Below are positions 21,446-32,532 of a DNA stretch of 64,000 bases, one piece after another; position 1 is the stretch's first letter, and each line of letters starts with the position of its first letter. The stretch is from Sarcophilus harrisii (Eukaryota > Chordata > Mammalia > Dasyuromorphia > Dasyuridae): contig NC_045429.1 in NCBI RefSeq assembly GCF_902635505.1, forward strand, positions 464,335,359-464,399,358, given 5' to 3'. The notes under the pieces were generated by a model. That model was not told the DNA's origin and ran no database searches. It worked only from the letters and a program-made list of their open reading frames with translations. The position numbers and the translations under genes were made by a program.

Positions 21446-22500
21446 GCCTTGCAAATCTCCAAATGGAACACGAAGGAGAGCTGCTACCCTGGGGGGAGGG
21501 AGTGAAGGGGGGTGGAGGGGGCAGAAGGAACCCGTGAGCAGCCATGGAAGAGGAAGAAGGAAGGGTCCTCCTCATACCAGGTTAATGAACACTATGGGTA
21601 CCCGGAAAGGGACTGTGAACCAGAATGGAAGCTGCTGCAGGCAGGAATGAGTCCATTTTTGGATAGCTGTGCAGCATCTAGCACTTTGCAGGTATTTAAT
21701 AAATACCTATTTGATTAATTTCAAGAAGTCACAAAGAGGCAGACAGCTTGAGACCTTTGCAGAAGGGAGCAGGATAACTCCTCTGAACTATGTACACTTT
21801 CTCCATCCAAGGCAACCCTGGGACTGTTGCTGAAACCAGGAACTTCCCAGACCACCCTGGGAAAGCTATCATTTTCCATAAGGTCTGACACATCTCCTAG
21901 CAGTAAGGGGCTCTGACCCACTTGTCAGTTGGCTCACTGAACATCAGTTCAATGAACCATTTGTCTCTGAGTGACCCTTCCTCTTCTACCTTTGTCCTCC
22001 TCCTTTCAAATCCTCCAAGCTTAAGAGGTGGGCCCAGCCTTTCCTTCTCCACCCTCAGCAGGGCACGTTGCCCCACCACCTGCCCTGGGCTGTGCGATGA
22101 GTGTCACGCCAGAAACCTGGGGGCAAGTCCAGGGATATGTACACGCGTAAATGCAGAAGCCACTGACCAGCAGTGCTTCTGTAGCCAAATAACCATCCAG
22201 TAATCAGAAGTGAAAACTAAAAGCTCAAGGCATTATGACCTGGAGCCTCAGGGGAGGGCCCGTGATTCCTGCCAAGGTTCTGCTGGTGGCTCACATACGT
22301 GTCCCCTAGTCATATCCAGGGCCAACTTTATGGAAGTTCACTTAGGCTGTGAATGGGAGAAGCCTGGGAAAGAGGAAGGAATAGGAGGGAAAGGCCAGGG
22401 AGGCAAAGGAATAAAAATATCGGAACCACAAGAAGGAAAGCAGCTGCTGTGTTTGTTGTTACTATACACGTACGCCTGTGTGCATGCACACACTCAGCAG
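21446..22500. other. Unique upstream region of the 22.6-kb KRTAP12-like gene
   Basis: No gene was recognised. 21640-21720 has an L2/MIR-like tail (GTATTTAATAAATACC). The last 200 bases lead into the promoter and include a GAAGGAATAGGAGGGAAAGG purine stretch. Confidence 0.4.
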
Positions 22501-22505
22501 AGGGA

Positions 22506-22512
22506 TATAAAA
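22506..22512 (+). promoter_or_regulatory. TATA box of the KRTAP12-like gene at 22597
   Basis: TATAAAA 85 bp before the ATG. It is followed by GCCTTGGGCAGAGG and the 5' leader block CACTCCAAACCCATCC, both shared by the KRTAP12-like genes on either strand. Confidence 0.8.
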
Positions 22513-22596
22513 GCCTTGGGCAGAGGGGAAGGAGCACTCCAAACCCATCCCTCCTCTTCTGCTCCTCTCCTGAAAATCCTCCTCACCCCACCCACC

Positions 22597-23028
22597 ATGT
22601 GCCACACCAGCTGCTCCCCTAGCTGCCAGCCAACCTGCTCCGTGCCTATGTGCTGCAAGCCCGTCTGCTGTGTCCGTCCTTGCTGCCGCCCGGCCTCCTG
22701 TGTGGCCCTGCTGTGCCGCCCAGCGTGCCCTGTGGTGACCAGCTGCCAGGCAGTCTGTGGAGCTGGCAGCTGCTCCCCCTCTTGCTGTGTGTCCAGCCCC
22801 TGCCAGTCCAGCTGCTGCCAGACTAGTCCCTGCAGCTCTGTCTGCTGTGTGTCCAGCCCCTGCCAATCTGCCTGCTGTGTGCCTGTCTGTTGCAAACCTA
22901 CTGTGTGTGTGCCCTTGTGCTGCAAGCCTGTGACCTGTGGGGTTGCCTTCTGCCAGGTCTCCTGCTGCCAACCAGCTTCCTGCACCTCCTTGGTCTGTGG
23001 ACCCTCCTGTGCCCCCTCCTGCTGCTGA
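22597..23028 (+). CDS. KRTAP12-like: Keratin-associated protein 12-like, 143 aa
   Basis: Intact single-exon gene on the plus strand. The open frame extends upstream to 22210, but the native start is the ATG at 22597 in a CCCACCATG context, giving [15 protein letters not shown]. By my count 41 of 143 residues are cysteine. Order: [14 protein letters not shown], a [20 protein letters not shown] spacer, two CVSSPCQ motifs, CCKPTVCVPLCCKP, and the CTSLVCGPSCAPSCC tail. It has the shortest CVSSPCQ repeat array of the intact copies, equal to the gene at 27857. The upstream 129 in-frame codons run through the TATA box and leader and are not coding. Predicted role: hair-shaft matrix protein. Confidence 0.92.
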   Translation: MCHTSCSPSCQPTCSVPMCCKPVCCVRPCCRPASCVALLCRPACPVVTSCQAVCGAGSCSPSCCVSSPCQSSCCQTSPCSSVCCVSSPCQSACCVPVCCKPTVCVPLCCKPVTCGVAFCQVSCCQPASCTSLVCGPSCAPSCC

Positions 23029-23204
23029 TCACACATTGTCCAAACTGCCACATTTCCATTAGAGAAGGAGATGAGCTTTGAATACCAACTCCTCATTGTG
23101 TTCAGATCCTTGTTGACCCATTTTATGGGGCCTTTCCCCTTGAAGCTGTGCTGTTGACCTAGGACTTTTGAGGGTTAATAACTCACTTCTCATGACCTCA
23201 GTGG

Positions 23205-23210
23205 AATAAA
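23205..23210 (+). terminator. Polyadenylation signal after the 22.6-kb gene
   Basis: AATAAA 177 bp past the stop codon. A second AATAAA is at 23344-23349; either could be used. Confidence 0.6.
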
Positions 23211-23389
23211 GATCCTTTGGATCCAAAGATTCTGATCTTCTCCTTGACCAGTTCAAGGCCATTATCGCCCTTCTCTTTCAGGAACACCACTTTGTAACTG
23301 CATCTTTGGTTTCCAATTCTGCCCTAAACGGCAATGTCCACTTAATAAATTCATTTAATCGGTGACATACCAATCTTTGTCTCATCCTT

Positions 23390-24254
23390 TTCTCTCACAA
23401 GTTTTTATTGAGACTTACTGTTTTTTACATCATCATAGTTATTCCAGGAGTCCTTCCTCCTCCCAGAGAGTCTTCTCATATGACAAATAGTATTTGTTAG
23501 AAAGAAAAACTGCTCAATTCCTGGGGAAAGTCTGAAAACATCTGTGATGGGTCACAAAAGGTTGGACTGGAAGTGTCCTCTCATATCTTCATTTGAGGCT
23601 CACTTGGTCTTTATAATTTTCTTATCATGTGTCATCATTCTTTCCATTTACATTATCATTTCTGTGTAGATTGTTTACTTGGCTCTGCTGATTTCACTCT
23701 GCATCCATTCTTGTAGTTTTCCCACGATTCTTGTATTCATTACATATATCACTTCTTAGTCCAGTTTCACCTTCATGTGCTACAAAATGCTTAGCTATTT
23801 CTCATTTGATGGGTATCTACTTTGTTTTCGGTTCACAGCTATCACAAAAAGTACCACTATTAATATTCTGGGATATATAAGCATTTTCTTTCCATTAATG
23901 GCTTCCTTGGGGGTATAAGCCCAGGAGGGGAGTCTCTGGTTCAAAGACACTTCCTTTGCATATTTCCAAATGGCTTTCCAAAATGGCTGTAGAGTTTCAC
24001 AGCTGCTCCAACAATGTATTAGTATACTATCCTACCCTCCAATTAGTATTACCCCCCAATATTGACTGTTGTTATTTTTAATCTATTTGCAGAGTGTGGA
24101 ATGAAACCTCTGCGTTGTTTTGATTTGCATTTTTCTTATTATTAGTGATCTGGAGCATTCATTCATGTGGTTGTGAATAATTTGTAACCCTTCTTTTGAA
24201 AATTTTGTTTATATCTTTTGATCATTTATTGGGGAATGGGTGTTAGTCTTTTAT

Positions 24255-24292
<38 letters not shown>

Positions 24293-25060
24293 TATTTGTT
24301 TATATATCTTGGATACCAAACCCTTATCAGAAAAATCTGATATTTTCCCATTCAACTACTTCCTTCTTATCCTAGACACATTAATGTTGTCTGTGCAAAA
24401 GCTTCTTAGTTCCAAGTAATCAAAATGACCAATTTTATCTTTTGTTTGGTTCAGGATATATTTCTTATTCATACCCCTGGGAGGTATATGATCTATTTCT
24501 CTTCAAGTTGTTTATTTATATTTTTTGTTGTTCAGTCAGGTCTCATTCTTTGGGACTTCATTTGAGGTTTGCTGGGCAAATATCCTTCTTTCTCCAGCTC
24601 AATTTGCAGATGAGAAAATGGAAGCAAATAGGGTAAAGTGCCTTGCCCAGGGTCACACATCCCATGAGTGTCTGAGGTCGGATTTGAACTCAAGGAGAGG
24701 AGTCTTCTTGACTCTAGGCCTGGCACTCTGTGCAGTACGGTGCCACCTAGCTGCCCAATTTGTTTATAGTATGTTCTTTAATATTAAAGTTGCATAGCCA
24801 AGTAGAGTGTGTGGGGAATTTAAATCTAATTTCCGCCAGCCTGCTTTCTCGTCTTCCTAGCAGTTTGTATTGAGTCAGGAGTTTTTCCCTCAGTATTTAT
24901 ATTTTCTACTTTATCAACAATTATTGGGTTACTGGTTCTACTGTTTCTGATTCTCCATTGGCTAGTCTGATTTGTTGATTTATTTCTCTGTTCTTTAACC
25001 ACACTAAATGATCCTGATGACTGCTGCTTTATAATATAATTTGAGGGCTGGGACACATGT
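23390..25060 (-). mobile_element. Old L1, minus strand, interrupted by a SINE
   Basis: The T-rich start and the blocks CAGTATACTATCCTACCC and CAAAATGGCTGTAGAGTTTC, then GTCTGTGCAAAAGCTTCTTA, follow L1 ORF2 3' order in antisense. It resumes after the SINE at 24761. A (CA)n(TA)n microsatellite lies at about 24255-24295. Diverged and non-coding. Confidence 0.6.
24530..24760 (-). mobile_element. Marsupial CORE/tRNA-type SINE, minus strand
   Basis: Reverse-strand landmarks in order: GGCAGCTAGGTGGCACCG, GGATTTGAACTC in antisense near 24680, CCCAGGGTCACACATCC, AGATGAGAAAATGGAAGC, and an end at GTCTCATTCTTTGGGAC. Essentially full length, inserted in L1 DNA. Confidence 0.75.
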
Positions 25061-25149
25061 TTTCTAACGCTGTCCTTCCACAAAAAGGCATCAGAAGAGG
25101 GAGCATTCATATAGCCCCCCAAATGCACCTTTTGTTTGGACAAGGCGGG

Positions 25150-25694
25150 CAGAGATAGATCATGGGGTGAGGAAAGCTGTGGATGCAAGATCAGCGCCAG
25201 CGCTCCCCTGCTCGAGTTGGAGCAGGTAAAGGAAATGCAGAGCTGGTATCTGGTGTATCTGTGTTCTTCCATCTCTTTCTCCTACTCTTTGACCTTAACA
25301 TCTCCTTCACATAAATTGAGCTCAATGACTCGATCCCCAACTCTAAGAGCTGGATGTGGGGCAGCAGAGACCGTGAAATCACTTCGTCCTGAAGCAGGTT
25401 GTATAAGCTGTGCACAGCAGACAGCACATTGGTGAAATAGACCCCCAGGTGCCAGGGTCAAATGCTGGCAGACAGAAGCAGGAAATCCACAGCCAGATCT
25501 AGCGCCTCTCCGTGCTCTGAGGTGATGCGATCGTTTCCCTTTCTGGGACTTGTCAGTGCAGATTATTCCAAGGGCAAATGCATGTGCCCCAGGCCAAGGG
25601 CCCAGAAGCCAGATTTCTGACTGAGCATCATTCCCAATCTCTCCCCAGATAGAAGTCATCCACCACGTGCTGCTCTGCTTGTTATCCGGCTTCT
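25150..25694 (-). other. Exon-like island or decayed pseudogene, minus strand, unidentified
   Basis: On the minus strand a strong splice-acceptor-like sequence (AGGTTTTCTTTTAG) precedes 25694. Protein-like text follows but switches frame. One frame reads HAFALGIICTDKSQKG. A second reads NDRITSEHGEALDLAVDFLL, then (after one stop) VYFTNVLSAVHSLYNLL and LLPHIQLLELGIESLSSIYV. Such text is unlike the low-complexity frames around it, and no repeat family explains it. I do not recognise the family. It may be a decayed processed or segmental pseudogene, or chance. Confidence 0.25.
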
Positions 25695-26304
25695 AAAAGA
25701 AAACCTAAGGCAGATTGGCTGTTTTATGCCCCTTCACTCCCTCACACTCACTTCTTCCTATTTCCAATTCTGTGCCCTCATGCCCAGTGATCCAAGATTC
25801 CACATGGGCCCTGAATGGCCCAGGCCCTGGTGAGAATGCCAGCTTAGCAGAGGGCCCTTGCAGTAGTGAGAGGTCCCACACCAGCCCAGGGCTTGGGAGA
25901 CAGCAAATTAAGGTAGAGAGGGCCAGTCCAGTGATAACATCCCCTTGTTAAAGGGGCTGAGAACAGCGCCATCGTACTGCACGTGAGTGTAATCTATCTA
26001 GTTTCCTGATGCTGGAGAACTGTCACTAGGAAAGACTGATGACTGCTCTCCCCTGCCTTCCTCTGCAGGGCGAATCCCCTCTGTGGGCCCCAGCTGCGCC
26101 CACGCATCCTGGCCTCTGCTCTGCATCGGAGGGTCAGTCTTATATCTCCTAGTGGCTGCTCCTAATATTACTAAGATGACAGACCTGAAACCTAAGGACC
26201 AGCCTTCAGGGAGCCTATCAAACAGGGTACATGGCTTTCCTTCAGGTTCAGCTCCTCGCCCCCAGACAGGCTCCTGAGTTACTGACAGCGTTGTGCAAAC
26301 TTAC

Positions 26305-26505
26305 GCTTGATTTCCCCCTGCTCTTTGGGGAGGAGCTTCCTTCTCTCCACAAGCTGGCTGTTTGGGTGTACCATCCCCCAGATCAGAGCTCTCCTAAAGC
26401 CCCAGATTCTCCCCTGGCAGCCCTTCTTGGCTGCAATTGCTCTAGGGCCAAGAAACATGTCAATGATGTCCCCGAGAGCACCTGTATCACTTTCACTGGA
26501 CAATG
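26305..26505 (-). other. Candidate internal exon, minus strand, unidentified
   Basis: 201 bp on the minus strand between an acceptor-like CATAGACTCTCAG and a perfect GTAAGT donor, open throughout in one frame. The text includes ALSSESDTGALGDIIDMFLG and ends near LLPKEQGEIK. A length divisible by three and both splice signals are suggestive, but the protein was not recognised. The upstream island at 25.15-25.69 kb does not continue the same frame cleanly. Confidence 0.2.
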
Positions 26506-26580
26506 CTGAGAGTCTATGTGAGAGCAGATTGCAAGACCCTAAGTGTTTGACCAGACCAATGCTTGACCAATTCCAAGGGG

Positions 26581-26775
26581 GTGTGTGTTTGAGTGTATGT
26601 GTGAGTGTGACTGTGTGTGTCTGTGTGTGAGTGTGTGTATGTGTGTGAGTATGTGTGTATATGTGTGTGTGAGTGTGTGTGTATATGTGTGTATATATGC
26701 GTGTATATGTGTGTATATGTGTGTGTGTATGTGTGTGGGTGTAAGTACCTGTGTCTCTCTGTATGTATGTGTGGG
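26581..26775. repeat. (TG)n/(TGTA)n microsatellite
   Basis: Imperfect TG repeat with TGAG and TATG interruptions. The open frames through it on both strands are artefacts. Confidence 0.9.
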
Positions 26776-27590
26776 CTATGTACATAAGAGGGAGCAGAAG
26801 CTGCTCCATCTCTGTGAGCCAGAAGAGCTGCCTGCTCTTCCCTTGCTGAAGGTTCCTGACTGTTCTTGTATCATTAGCACCATCCACCACCTCCTATGGT
26901 CCAGAGGCTCCCCTTGCACCAGCTCTCACTGAGCTTTCCCATGTATAGCTTGGTACGCATGAAGAAGAGATGGGCTGGTGAGCGAGGGATGCTGGGAAGG
27001 GACCTCACAGTGTCAGGAGGAGGTCACCAGTCTCTGGCTGTGGGAGCTTCACAGAACAGGCAGGCCTGGGAAGTGCTGGTTTTCTTCATGGGAGGAAGCA
27101 CCCACATCCCTGAGCTCACGGCTCCATTAGTGTAAGGTAGGTCCTCAACACAATCTGAGCTTTAAATAAGTCTGTTTTATTGGATGGGGGGGGGATAAAC
27201 TCACAAATCGTGACAGATGGTAAGTGGGTTCGAAAGGGTTGGGGGCTGCTCTGTGTCCCTCAGGGCACACAAGAGGTACCATCCTGTCACTGAGATGTCT
27301 CAAGTTGTCACAGGGGATAGCCCAGCTCACCCCCACCCCCCACCTGGAAGGGCGGATCTCCTTCCAAAATTGGCTTTTACCCTGCCAGCTCTTTGTGGGC
27401 AGCCCCGTGCAATGCTTTAAATCTCATCTCTACACGTCCCCAAACCCGGCACAGAAATGAAAGCTTCTCCTCGGGCCGAGCTGGAGCACTGGTCAGCGCA
27501 GGCTCTCCCCTGACTGGTCCTCCCCTGGTGGCCGGCATCTTCAGGCCCCAGAAATGAAATAACAAGAGTCTGGAGCAGCGGAGGGGGCTC
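26776..27590. other. Unique non-coding sequence
   Basis: No gene or repeat was recognised beyond an AT-rich trace at 27160-27185 and short G/C homopolymers near 27187 and 27330. Confidence 0.4.
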
Positions 27591-27597
27591 CTTGGGA

Positions 27598-27603
27598 TTT
27601 ATT
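27598..27603 (-). terminator. Polyadenylation signal of the 27.9-kb KRTAP12-like gene
   Basis: AATAAA on the minus strand, about 255 bp past the stop. This 3' flank is not shared with the genes at 35.2 and 43.1 kb, which matters for the crossover interpretation. Confidence 0.55.
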
Positions 27604-27856
27604 AAGCTCCTGAGCGAGCAGAACACAGAGGCTCTGTGAGCAAGCAGACCCTGGAGGCTGGAGAGCGCCTCAAAGAGGAAGCTGGTGGGAGGAAGACTGG
27701 GAGAGTCAGCAACTGGTGTCCTCTCCACAGAGCAAACTGAGGGAAAGTCAGCACTGGCCCATGTGAGTTCAGATTAGTCCCTGTTGCAAGACTGGCCGTG
27801 ATCACATGATCACCGCACACACAGGACAGATGGGAAAGGGTGGCTTGGAGGACAGG

Positions 27857-28318
27857 TCAGCAGCAGGATGGAGAACATGTGGGTCCACAGAGCAGGGAGG
27901 TGCAGGAGGCTGGCTGGCAGCAGGAGGCCTGGCAGGAGGGGGCCCCACAGATCATGGGCTTGCAGCAGACTGGCACACACACAGCAGGTTTGCAGCACAC
28001 GGGCACACACACGGCAGGTTTGCAGCAGACTGGCACACAGCAGGCAGACTGGCAGGGGCTGGACACACAGCAGACAGGACTGCAGGGACAAGCCTGGCAG
28101 CAGATGGACTGGCAGGGGCTGGACACACAGCAGGAGGGGGAGCAGCTGCCAGCTCCACAGACTGCCTGGCAGCTGGTCACAACAGGGCACGCTGGGCGGC
28201 ACAGTAGGGCCACACAGGAGGCCGGGCGGCAGCAAGGACAGACACTGCAGACAGGCTTGCAGCACACGGGCATGGAGCAGCTTGGCTGGCAGCCAGGGGA
28301 GCAGCTGGTGTGGCACAT
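27857..28318 (-). CDS. KRTAP12-like: Keratin-associated protein 12-like, 153 aa
   Basis: Intact single-exon hair matrix protein gene. The open frame extends upstream to 28441, but the native ATG is at 28318, giving MCHTSCSPGCQPSCSMPVCC. Two CVSSPCQ motifs are followed by three successive CCKP(A)VCVPV decapeptides (one more than in the 22.6-kb gene), and the tail is CTSLLCGPTCSPSCC. TATAAAA is at 28402-28408 on the minus strand. It forms the left boundary of the tandem duplication. Its 5' part is shared with the hybrid gene at 35.2 kb. It points away from the plus-strand copy at 29.75 kb, so the pair is divergent. Confidence 0.9.
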   Translation of the reverse strand: MCHTSCSPGCQPSCSMPVCCKPVCSVCPCCRPASCVALLCRPACPVVTSCQAVCGAGSCSPSCCVSSPCQSICCQACPCSPVCCVSSPCQSACCVPVCCKPAVCVPVCCKPAVCVPVCCKPMICGAPSCQASCCQPASCTSLLCGPTCSPSCC

Positions 28319-28401
28319 GGTGGGTGGGTAGGGAGGATTTTCAGGAGAGGAGTAGAGGAGGAGGAATGGGTTTGGAGTACTCCTTCCCCTCCGCTCAAGG
28401 C

Positions 28402-28408
28402 TTTTATA
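28402..28408 (-). promoter_or_regulatory. TATA box of the 27.9-kb KRTAP12-like gene
   Basis: TATAAAA on the minus strand 84 bp before the ATG, with the shared leader block between them. Its counterpart for the hybrid gene is at 35734-35740. Confidence 0.75.
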
Positions 28409-28744
28409 CCCCTGTGCCCAGTGCGGGTGCGGGCTCAACAAACAGTAGCTGTTTGTCTCCTTTCCTCTCCAACACCTTATTTAGCTGTGGAACTTCCTGG
28501 AGCGTGCTGCTCACAGGGAGATGCAGAGCTTCTTCACGGCTTCCTTGGCTCTTGGAGCACAGCTGTTTGTCACCCTGCCTCTGCCTTGTACTTGAAGCAG
28601 AGTGGCTGTTCCCCCTGCCCCGCATACATCTTGCCCCTCACCCCATGGAAACGTCCTGCCAATTAGGCAGAACTCAACGGAACCTCTCTGCTGAGCTGCA
28701 GCTGCAACTAGGAGGAGCTCCTGGGAGCTCCCTCCACCTCACAG

Positions 28745-28990
28745 GACCGTGTCTGGAAGGGAACTAGAAATGAAGTGACTTGCACAAGATCTCCCCAATA
28801 GTAAGGATCGGAGACTGAATGGGAAGCAGACTACAGGGAGCTTCTATGCCTTGCCCAGGGTCAGCCCAGGGTTATCATCTGAGGCAGCCTTCACATGCCA
28901 GCCTTCCTGCCTCCAAGGGCAGCGTGCTATCCCCTGCCCGCCTCAGAGCCTCAGCAGACCCCCTTCCTCCCTTTGGGACCATCACTGGGT
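28745..28990 (-). mobile_element. MIR-like SINE trace, copy A
   Basis: AGTGACTTGCACAAGATCTC and the following AAGGATCGGAGACTGAATGG resemble a MIR core read backwards. The same sequence is present at about 36095-36320 in copy B. Confidence 0.4.
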
Positions 28991-29666
28991 ATCTGTTACT
29001 ATATATACCTAGAAATGAGAGAATATATGTAGACATGGGAATGAGAACCCACAGCTAGGAGATGGGAACCCTCCTTATTCCCCCTTCCTCATGGTGGCCC
29101 CTTGTTCACCGTGAACTGTCGGCCAAGGTGGGCTGGCTTTAAGGGATCTGAGGCCTCAATGTCCTGTGCCACTGGACGCCCCGGGAAAATGCTGGGAAAT
29201 GGAGTGTTACATGGTGCAGGAGAAGCGTAGGGGAGGTCTGAGGGCCCGGACAGCCTGGATAAAAAGTGCAGATGAGCACCCATTAATTCACATTGTGATT
29301 TTGGGCCTTTTCCCTCCCCACCCCCTGACCCCAGCACAGAAATCAGGCACATGTAACCTGACTTGGGCATGGACCAGCAGGCCTGGGAACTGAGTCCCTA
29401 GAGAAGCAGGAGCTTGTCTCTGTGGAGGGGAAGGGGATGGGGGCCACCCGGGCTGTCCGGAAAAGTATCTCTAGGGATATGGCTCTCTTTTCTCATCTGT
29501 AAAGTAAAAAAGACTTTTTGGCGGTTCTAACTCTGGCATGGGGTCCTTGTCCCCCGTCTCAGAAAACACCAACAGGCTATTAGGAAGGGATGTGGGGAAA
29601 GCATCTGCTGTGTTTTGTTGCTGCCCACCCACACCCAAACCCAAAAACAACACACCTTCAGAGGGG

Positions 29667-29673
29667 TATAAAA
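29667..29673 (+). promoter_or_regulatory. TATA box of the damaged 29.75-kb KRTAP12-like copy
   Basis: TATAAAA followed by the shared GCCTTGGGCAGAGG block. The promoter survived although the coding part is damaged. Confidence 0.65.
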
Positions 29674-29753
29674 GCCTTGGGCAGAGGGAAAGGGATCCTC
29701 CAACCCATCCGCCTCCTCCGGCTCCCTCCTGAAAATCCTCCCACCTTCCACCC

Positions 29754-30198
29754 CCGTGCCAACCCCAGTTGCCCTCTGGTCCAAACCTGTTGGTTCCAAA
29801 GGGCCTGCTTGTGTCCGCGCCCCGGCCTCCTGTGGGCTCTGCCCCCACCCTGTGGTGACCAGCTGCCGGCGTCTTGGGCTGGGCTGCCCCTCCTGCTGGT
29901 TCCGCCCTGCCAGTCCAGCTGCCCGGGGCTGGGCCCCAGCCCCTCTTGCTGTGTGTCCAGCCCCTGCCAGTCCAGCTGCTGCCAGTCAGCCCCCTGCAGC
30001 CCTGTCTGCTGTGTGTGCCCCTAGTCTCCCTGCATGCCAGTCTGCTGCAAAACCCTTGTGTGTGCCCCATGGTTTTAAACCTGCTGTGTGTGTGCCAGTG
30101 CTGCAAGCCCATGCCCTGGGGGTCCTTTCCCCCAGACCTCGGCTGCCAGCCACCTCCTGCACCTCCCTAGTCTGTGCCCTCCTGTGCCCCCTCTGTAG
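29754..30198 (+). pseudogene. KRTAP12-like: Damaged KRTAP12-like copy, counterpart of the 37.2-kb gene
   Basis: It aligns end to end with the intact gene at 37183-37704 but is about 75 bp shorter and switches frame many times. The ATG is lost: the start context reads CACCCCCGTGCC where the intact copy has CACCCACCATGTGCC. Short in-frame islands survive, such as [13 protein letters not shown]. The differences are mostly small deletions and homopolymer changes rather than substitutions. They continue at the same rate in the flanking non-coding DNA, so poor consensus sequence is as likely as true decay. As written it cannot encode a KRTAP protein. Confidence 0.8.
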
Positions 30199-31227
30199 CA
30201 AATCTTTGAAGGATTACGGGGCCGCACTGGCCCACTGGAGAATTTTCCTGGTCTATCCCAATCCCCAGTGGGAAAGGAGAGGTTTCCCAGAAAGCCCTCT
30301 CTGAAACCTCCAGCTCAATTGAAGGAAATATCTTTTGGCTTGGGGTTCAAGAACTGAGCTGGCTTTTGATAAGAACTGGCACCTTCCACTGGGTGCCCAG
30401 TTTCGCCTTTGCTTCGTTTTCACATCTCTAAGGTGAAGGGGCCCAACTGATTTAAAAAGGACAACATAGGATTCCGTATGAAACGCTGCAAAACCTGAAA
30501 GTGTCCCTCGTGCCCAAGGGAAGGGCCGCTTGTTCCCAAAGTTTTGGGCCCCTCAGGAAGCTGGGGTTGTGACCCTTTCATCTCCTTGGGCATCTCCCAC
30601 AGCCAAGGAAACTTCTCTTTGTTGCATGACTTCTCTTACTTAACAACAATAAATCCACCAGATCTCCCATATTATTCATGTTTCTTCTTTCACTGAATGG
30701 TTTGTCAAAACCCCTGGGGGCATAGATGGAGTGGTAAACACCACCCTGAAGTGGAGGACTTCAGCTCAATCGGCATCAAAAAATAAAATAAAACTTCTAA
30801 TTCCTTCGGGAGAGTGAGAACAAGTGTAATTCTGCCCAATTTGTTCAACCACACCAATATCAACTCAGTTCCTTCTATTCTCCTTGTGTTAGGGCCACCT
30901 GGAGAAAGGTGGAGTGAGTGAGGATGGCCGGAGAGCTGATTTTTGGAGGAGGGTGATGTGGAGTTTAAAGAAAAGGGTATTTAAATTTGCTTCGGTGGAG
31001 GGTGAGGGAAAGGAAAAGAAATGGGGAGGGAAAAGGGCTGTAAGTGAGAGGAAAATGGGGAGTTATATTTTTGAATATGAAATAGTTTGGAATGTTTTTG
31101 GGGGTTCCAGGGAATGGAAAGAGTTGGAGGGATTTGGCAAGTGGGGGTTAGTGAGAGGAAAGGGTGACGGAGGGTTGTGGGGTTTTTCCCTCCCCAAAGA
31201 GGTGATGGGGTGGCCATGTTTTTAAAA

Positions 31228-31435
31228 ATTCTATGGATCCCTGAATTTGAAGTTGTTGTGGTTATTTGTGTGCTGCTCTCTTTTGCTGTTGTTGTTATTG
31301 TTGTGCTATGCTCCACTATTGTTGTTTGGTTGCGTTATGTTGTTGTTTGGGCGGTTATTTTTCCCCGGCTTTGTCGCTGCTGCTGCTGTTCTGATCTTGG
31401 TGCTTTTGCCTCTTTGCCATTCGTTCTGTTGTACT
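31228..31435. repeat. CTG/TTG-rich tract, copy A
   Basis: Shortened counterpart of 38917-39167, with GTTGTTATTGTTG and GCTGCTGCTGCTGTTC runs. The leucine- or valine-rich frames here are repeat artefacts. Confidence 0.75.
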
Positions 31436-31437
31436 CC

Positions 31438-31488
31438 TCAACCTCCTAACCCTGAACCCTAAATTCAACTCTAACCCCTAACCCTAAA
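31438..31488. repeat. Telomere-like CCCTAA repeats, copy A
   Basis: Degenerate (CCCTAA)n with CCCTGAA, TCAACTCTAA and CCCCTAA variants directly after the CTG-rich tract, matching 39168-39221 of copy B. Confidence 0.75.
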
Positions 31489-32007
31489 AGCTGGTGAAAA
31501 AAATACCCATCCATCTTGTTGAAATTCCGGTTTGGCCGGGCAATCTAGACAGATACAAATGCAGAAAGGCCATTTTTTAAAGAAAAGTTTCAAGGATTGA
31601 ACTCCCACTAGTAGAAAGAGCCCCATGCGGAATGGGACAATGTGTGAAGGGAGGGTCTTGGAAGAATTTTAAACTCGTACCAGGAGTTGGAATTGCCTTG
31701 ACCTGTCTTCCTATCAATGCTTTACATGTTTGTGGACATTTGTGTCACCAGAGTTCAGGGTTTGAGGGGACAGAATGTATTGTAGTTGCTGTTTTTTAAT
31801 TATTCCAACAAATGTTTTTGTAAGAGCTTCCATCTCCTGGTGATGTTGATGGTGCACTTGAAGAGTTAAACTCCAGTTATCGCCCTCTCTGTGACCAACC
31901 CAAGATTTCAGGGGGTAGTAGATGCAGAGCAGGCGGTACAAGGACAATGGGTGACTTAAACCAAGTTCTAGTAGGTTGAAAGTTATTTTTCTAGATTTCG
32001 GCTATAA

Positions 32008-32532
32008 TGTAGGGGATTGAAGACCCTTACCCAAAATGATTACTCAGAGATCACTAGTAGAAGGTGAAAAGTTGTTTATTAAAACTCTGAGGATGAGCTG
32101 TCCCATCTGAGATAAGAAAGAGAAAGCTAGGTAGTAAAGATGCACAGCTTTTATACAAGAGATTACATCACAAGAGAGCATTGAGAAGGGGAGGGGGAGG
32201 CATCTAAATGGTTGTTGCTATTCGGAGAGATTGGAATGGAAGGTTTCTGTTTCCCCCAAATCGCCTGATTTTTAGGAAACAGAAAATCAGGCCTTCAGGC
32301 TTAATCAAGCAGACAGTGGTCAAGCTAATAGACTAAATATCGATAAATGTCAAATACCGATAAATTCCATCAGCTCAGGTTAAGTAAATATGTTTCTGGC
32401 TGGCCAAGGCTCAAGTAGATATGAGCCTGCACATATTATACAGGTCAGAGGGGAAACACAGAAATAATAAAATACAGAAAAAGAATTCATACATTCCTGT
32501 AAGTTCTTCACCTTCTCTCTCTATTCCCTACA
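32008..32532 (-). mobile_element. Solo LTR of an endogenous retrovirus, copy A
   Basis: Counterpart of 39809-40343. On the minus strand it starts TGTAGGGAATAG and ends in a CCCTACA-type terminus, with a TATA box (TTGTATAAAAGC) and a downstream AATAAA. It was copied with the segment and is not an independent insertion. No internal retroviral genes are present. It is a fossil. Confidence 0.7.
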
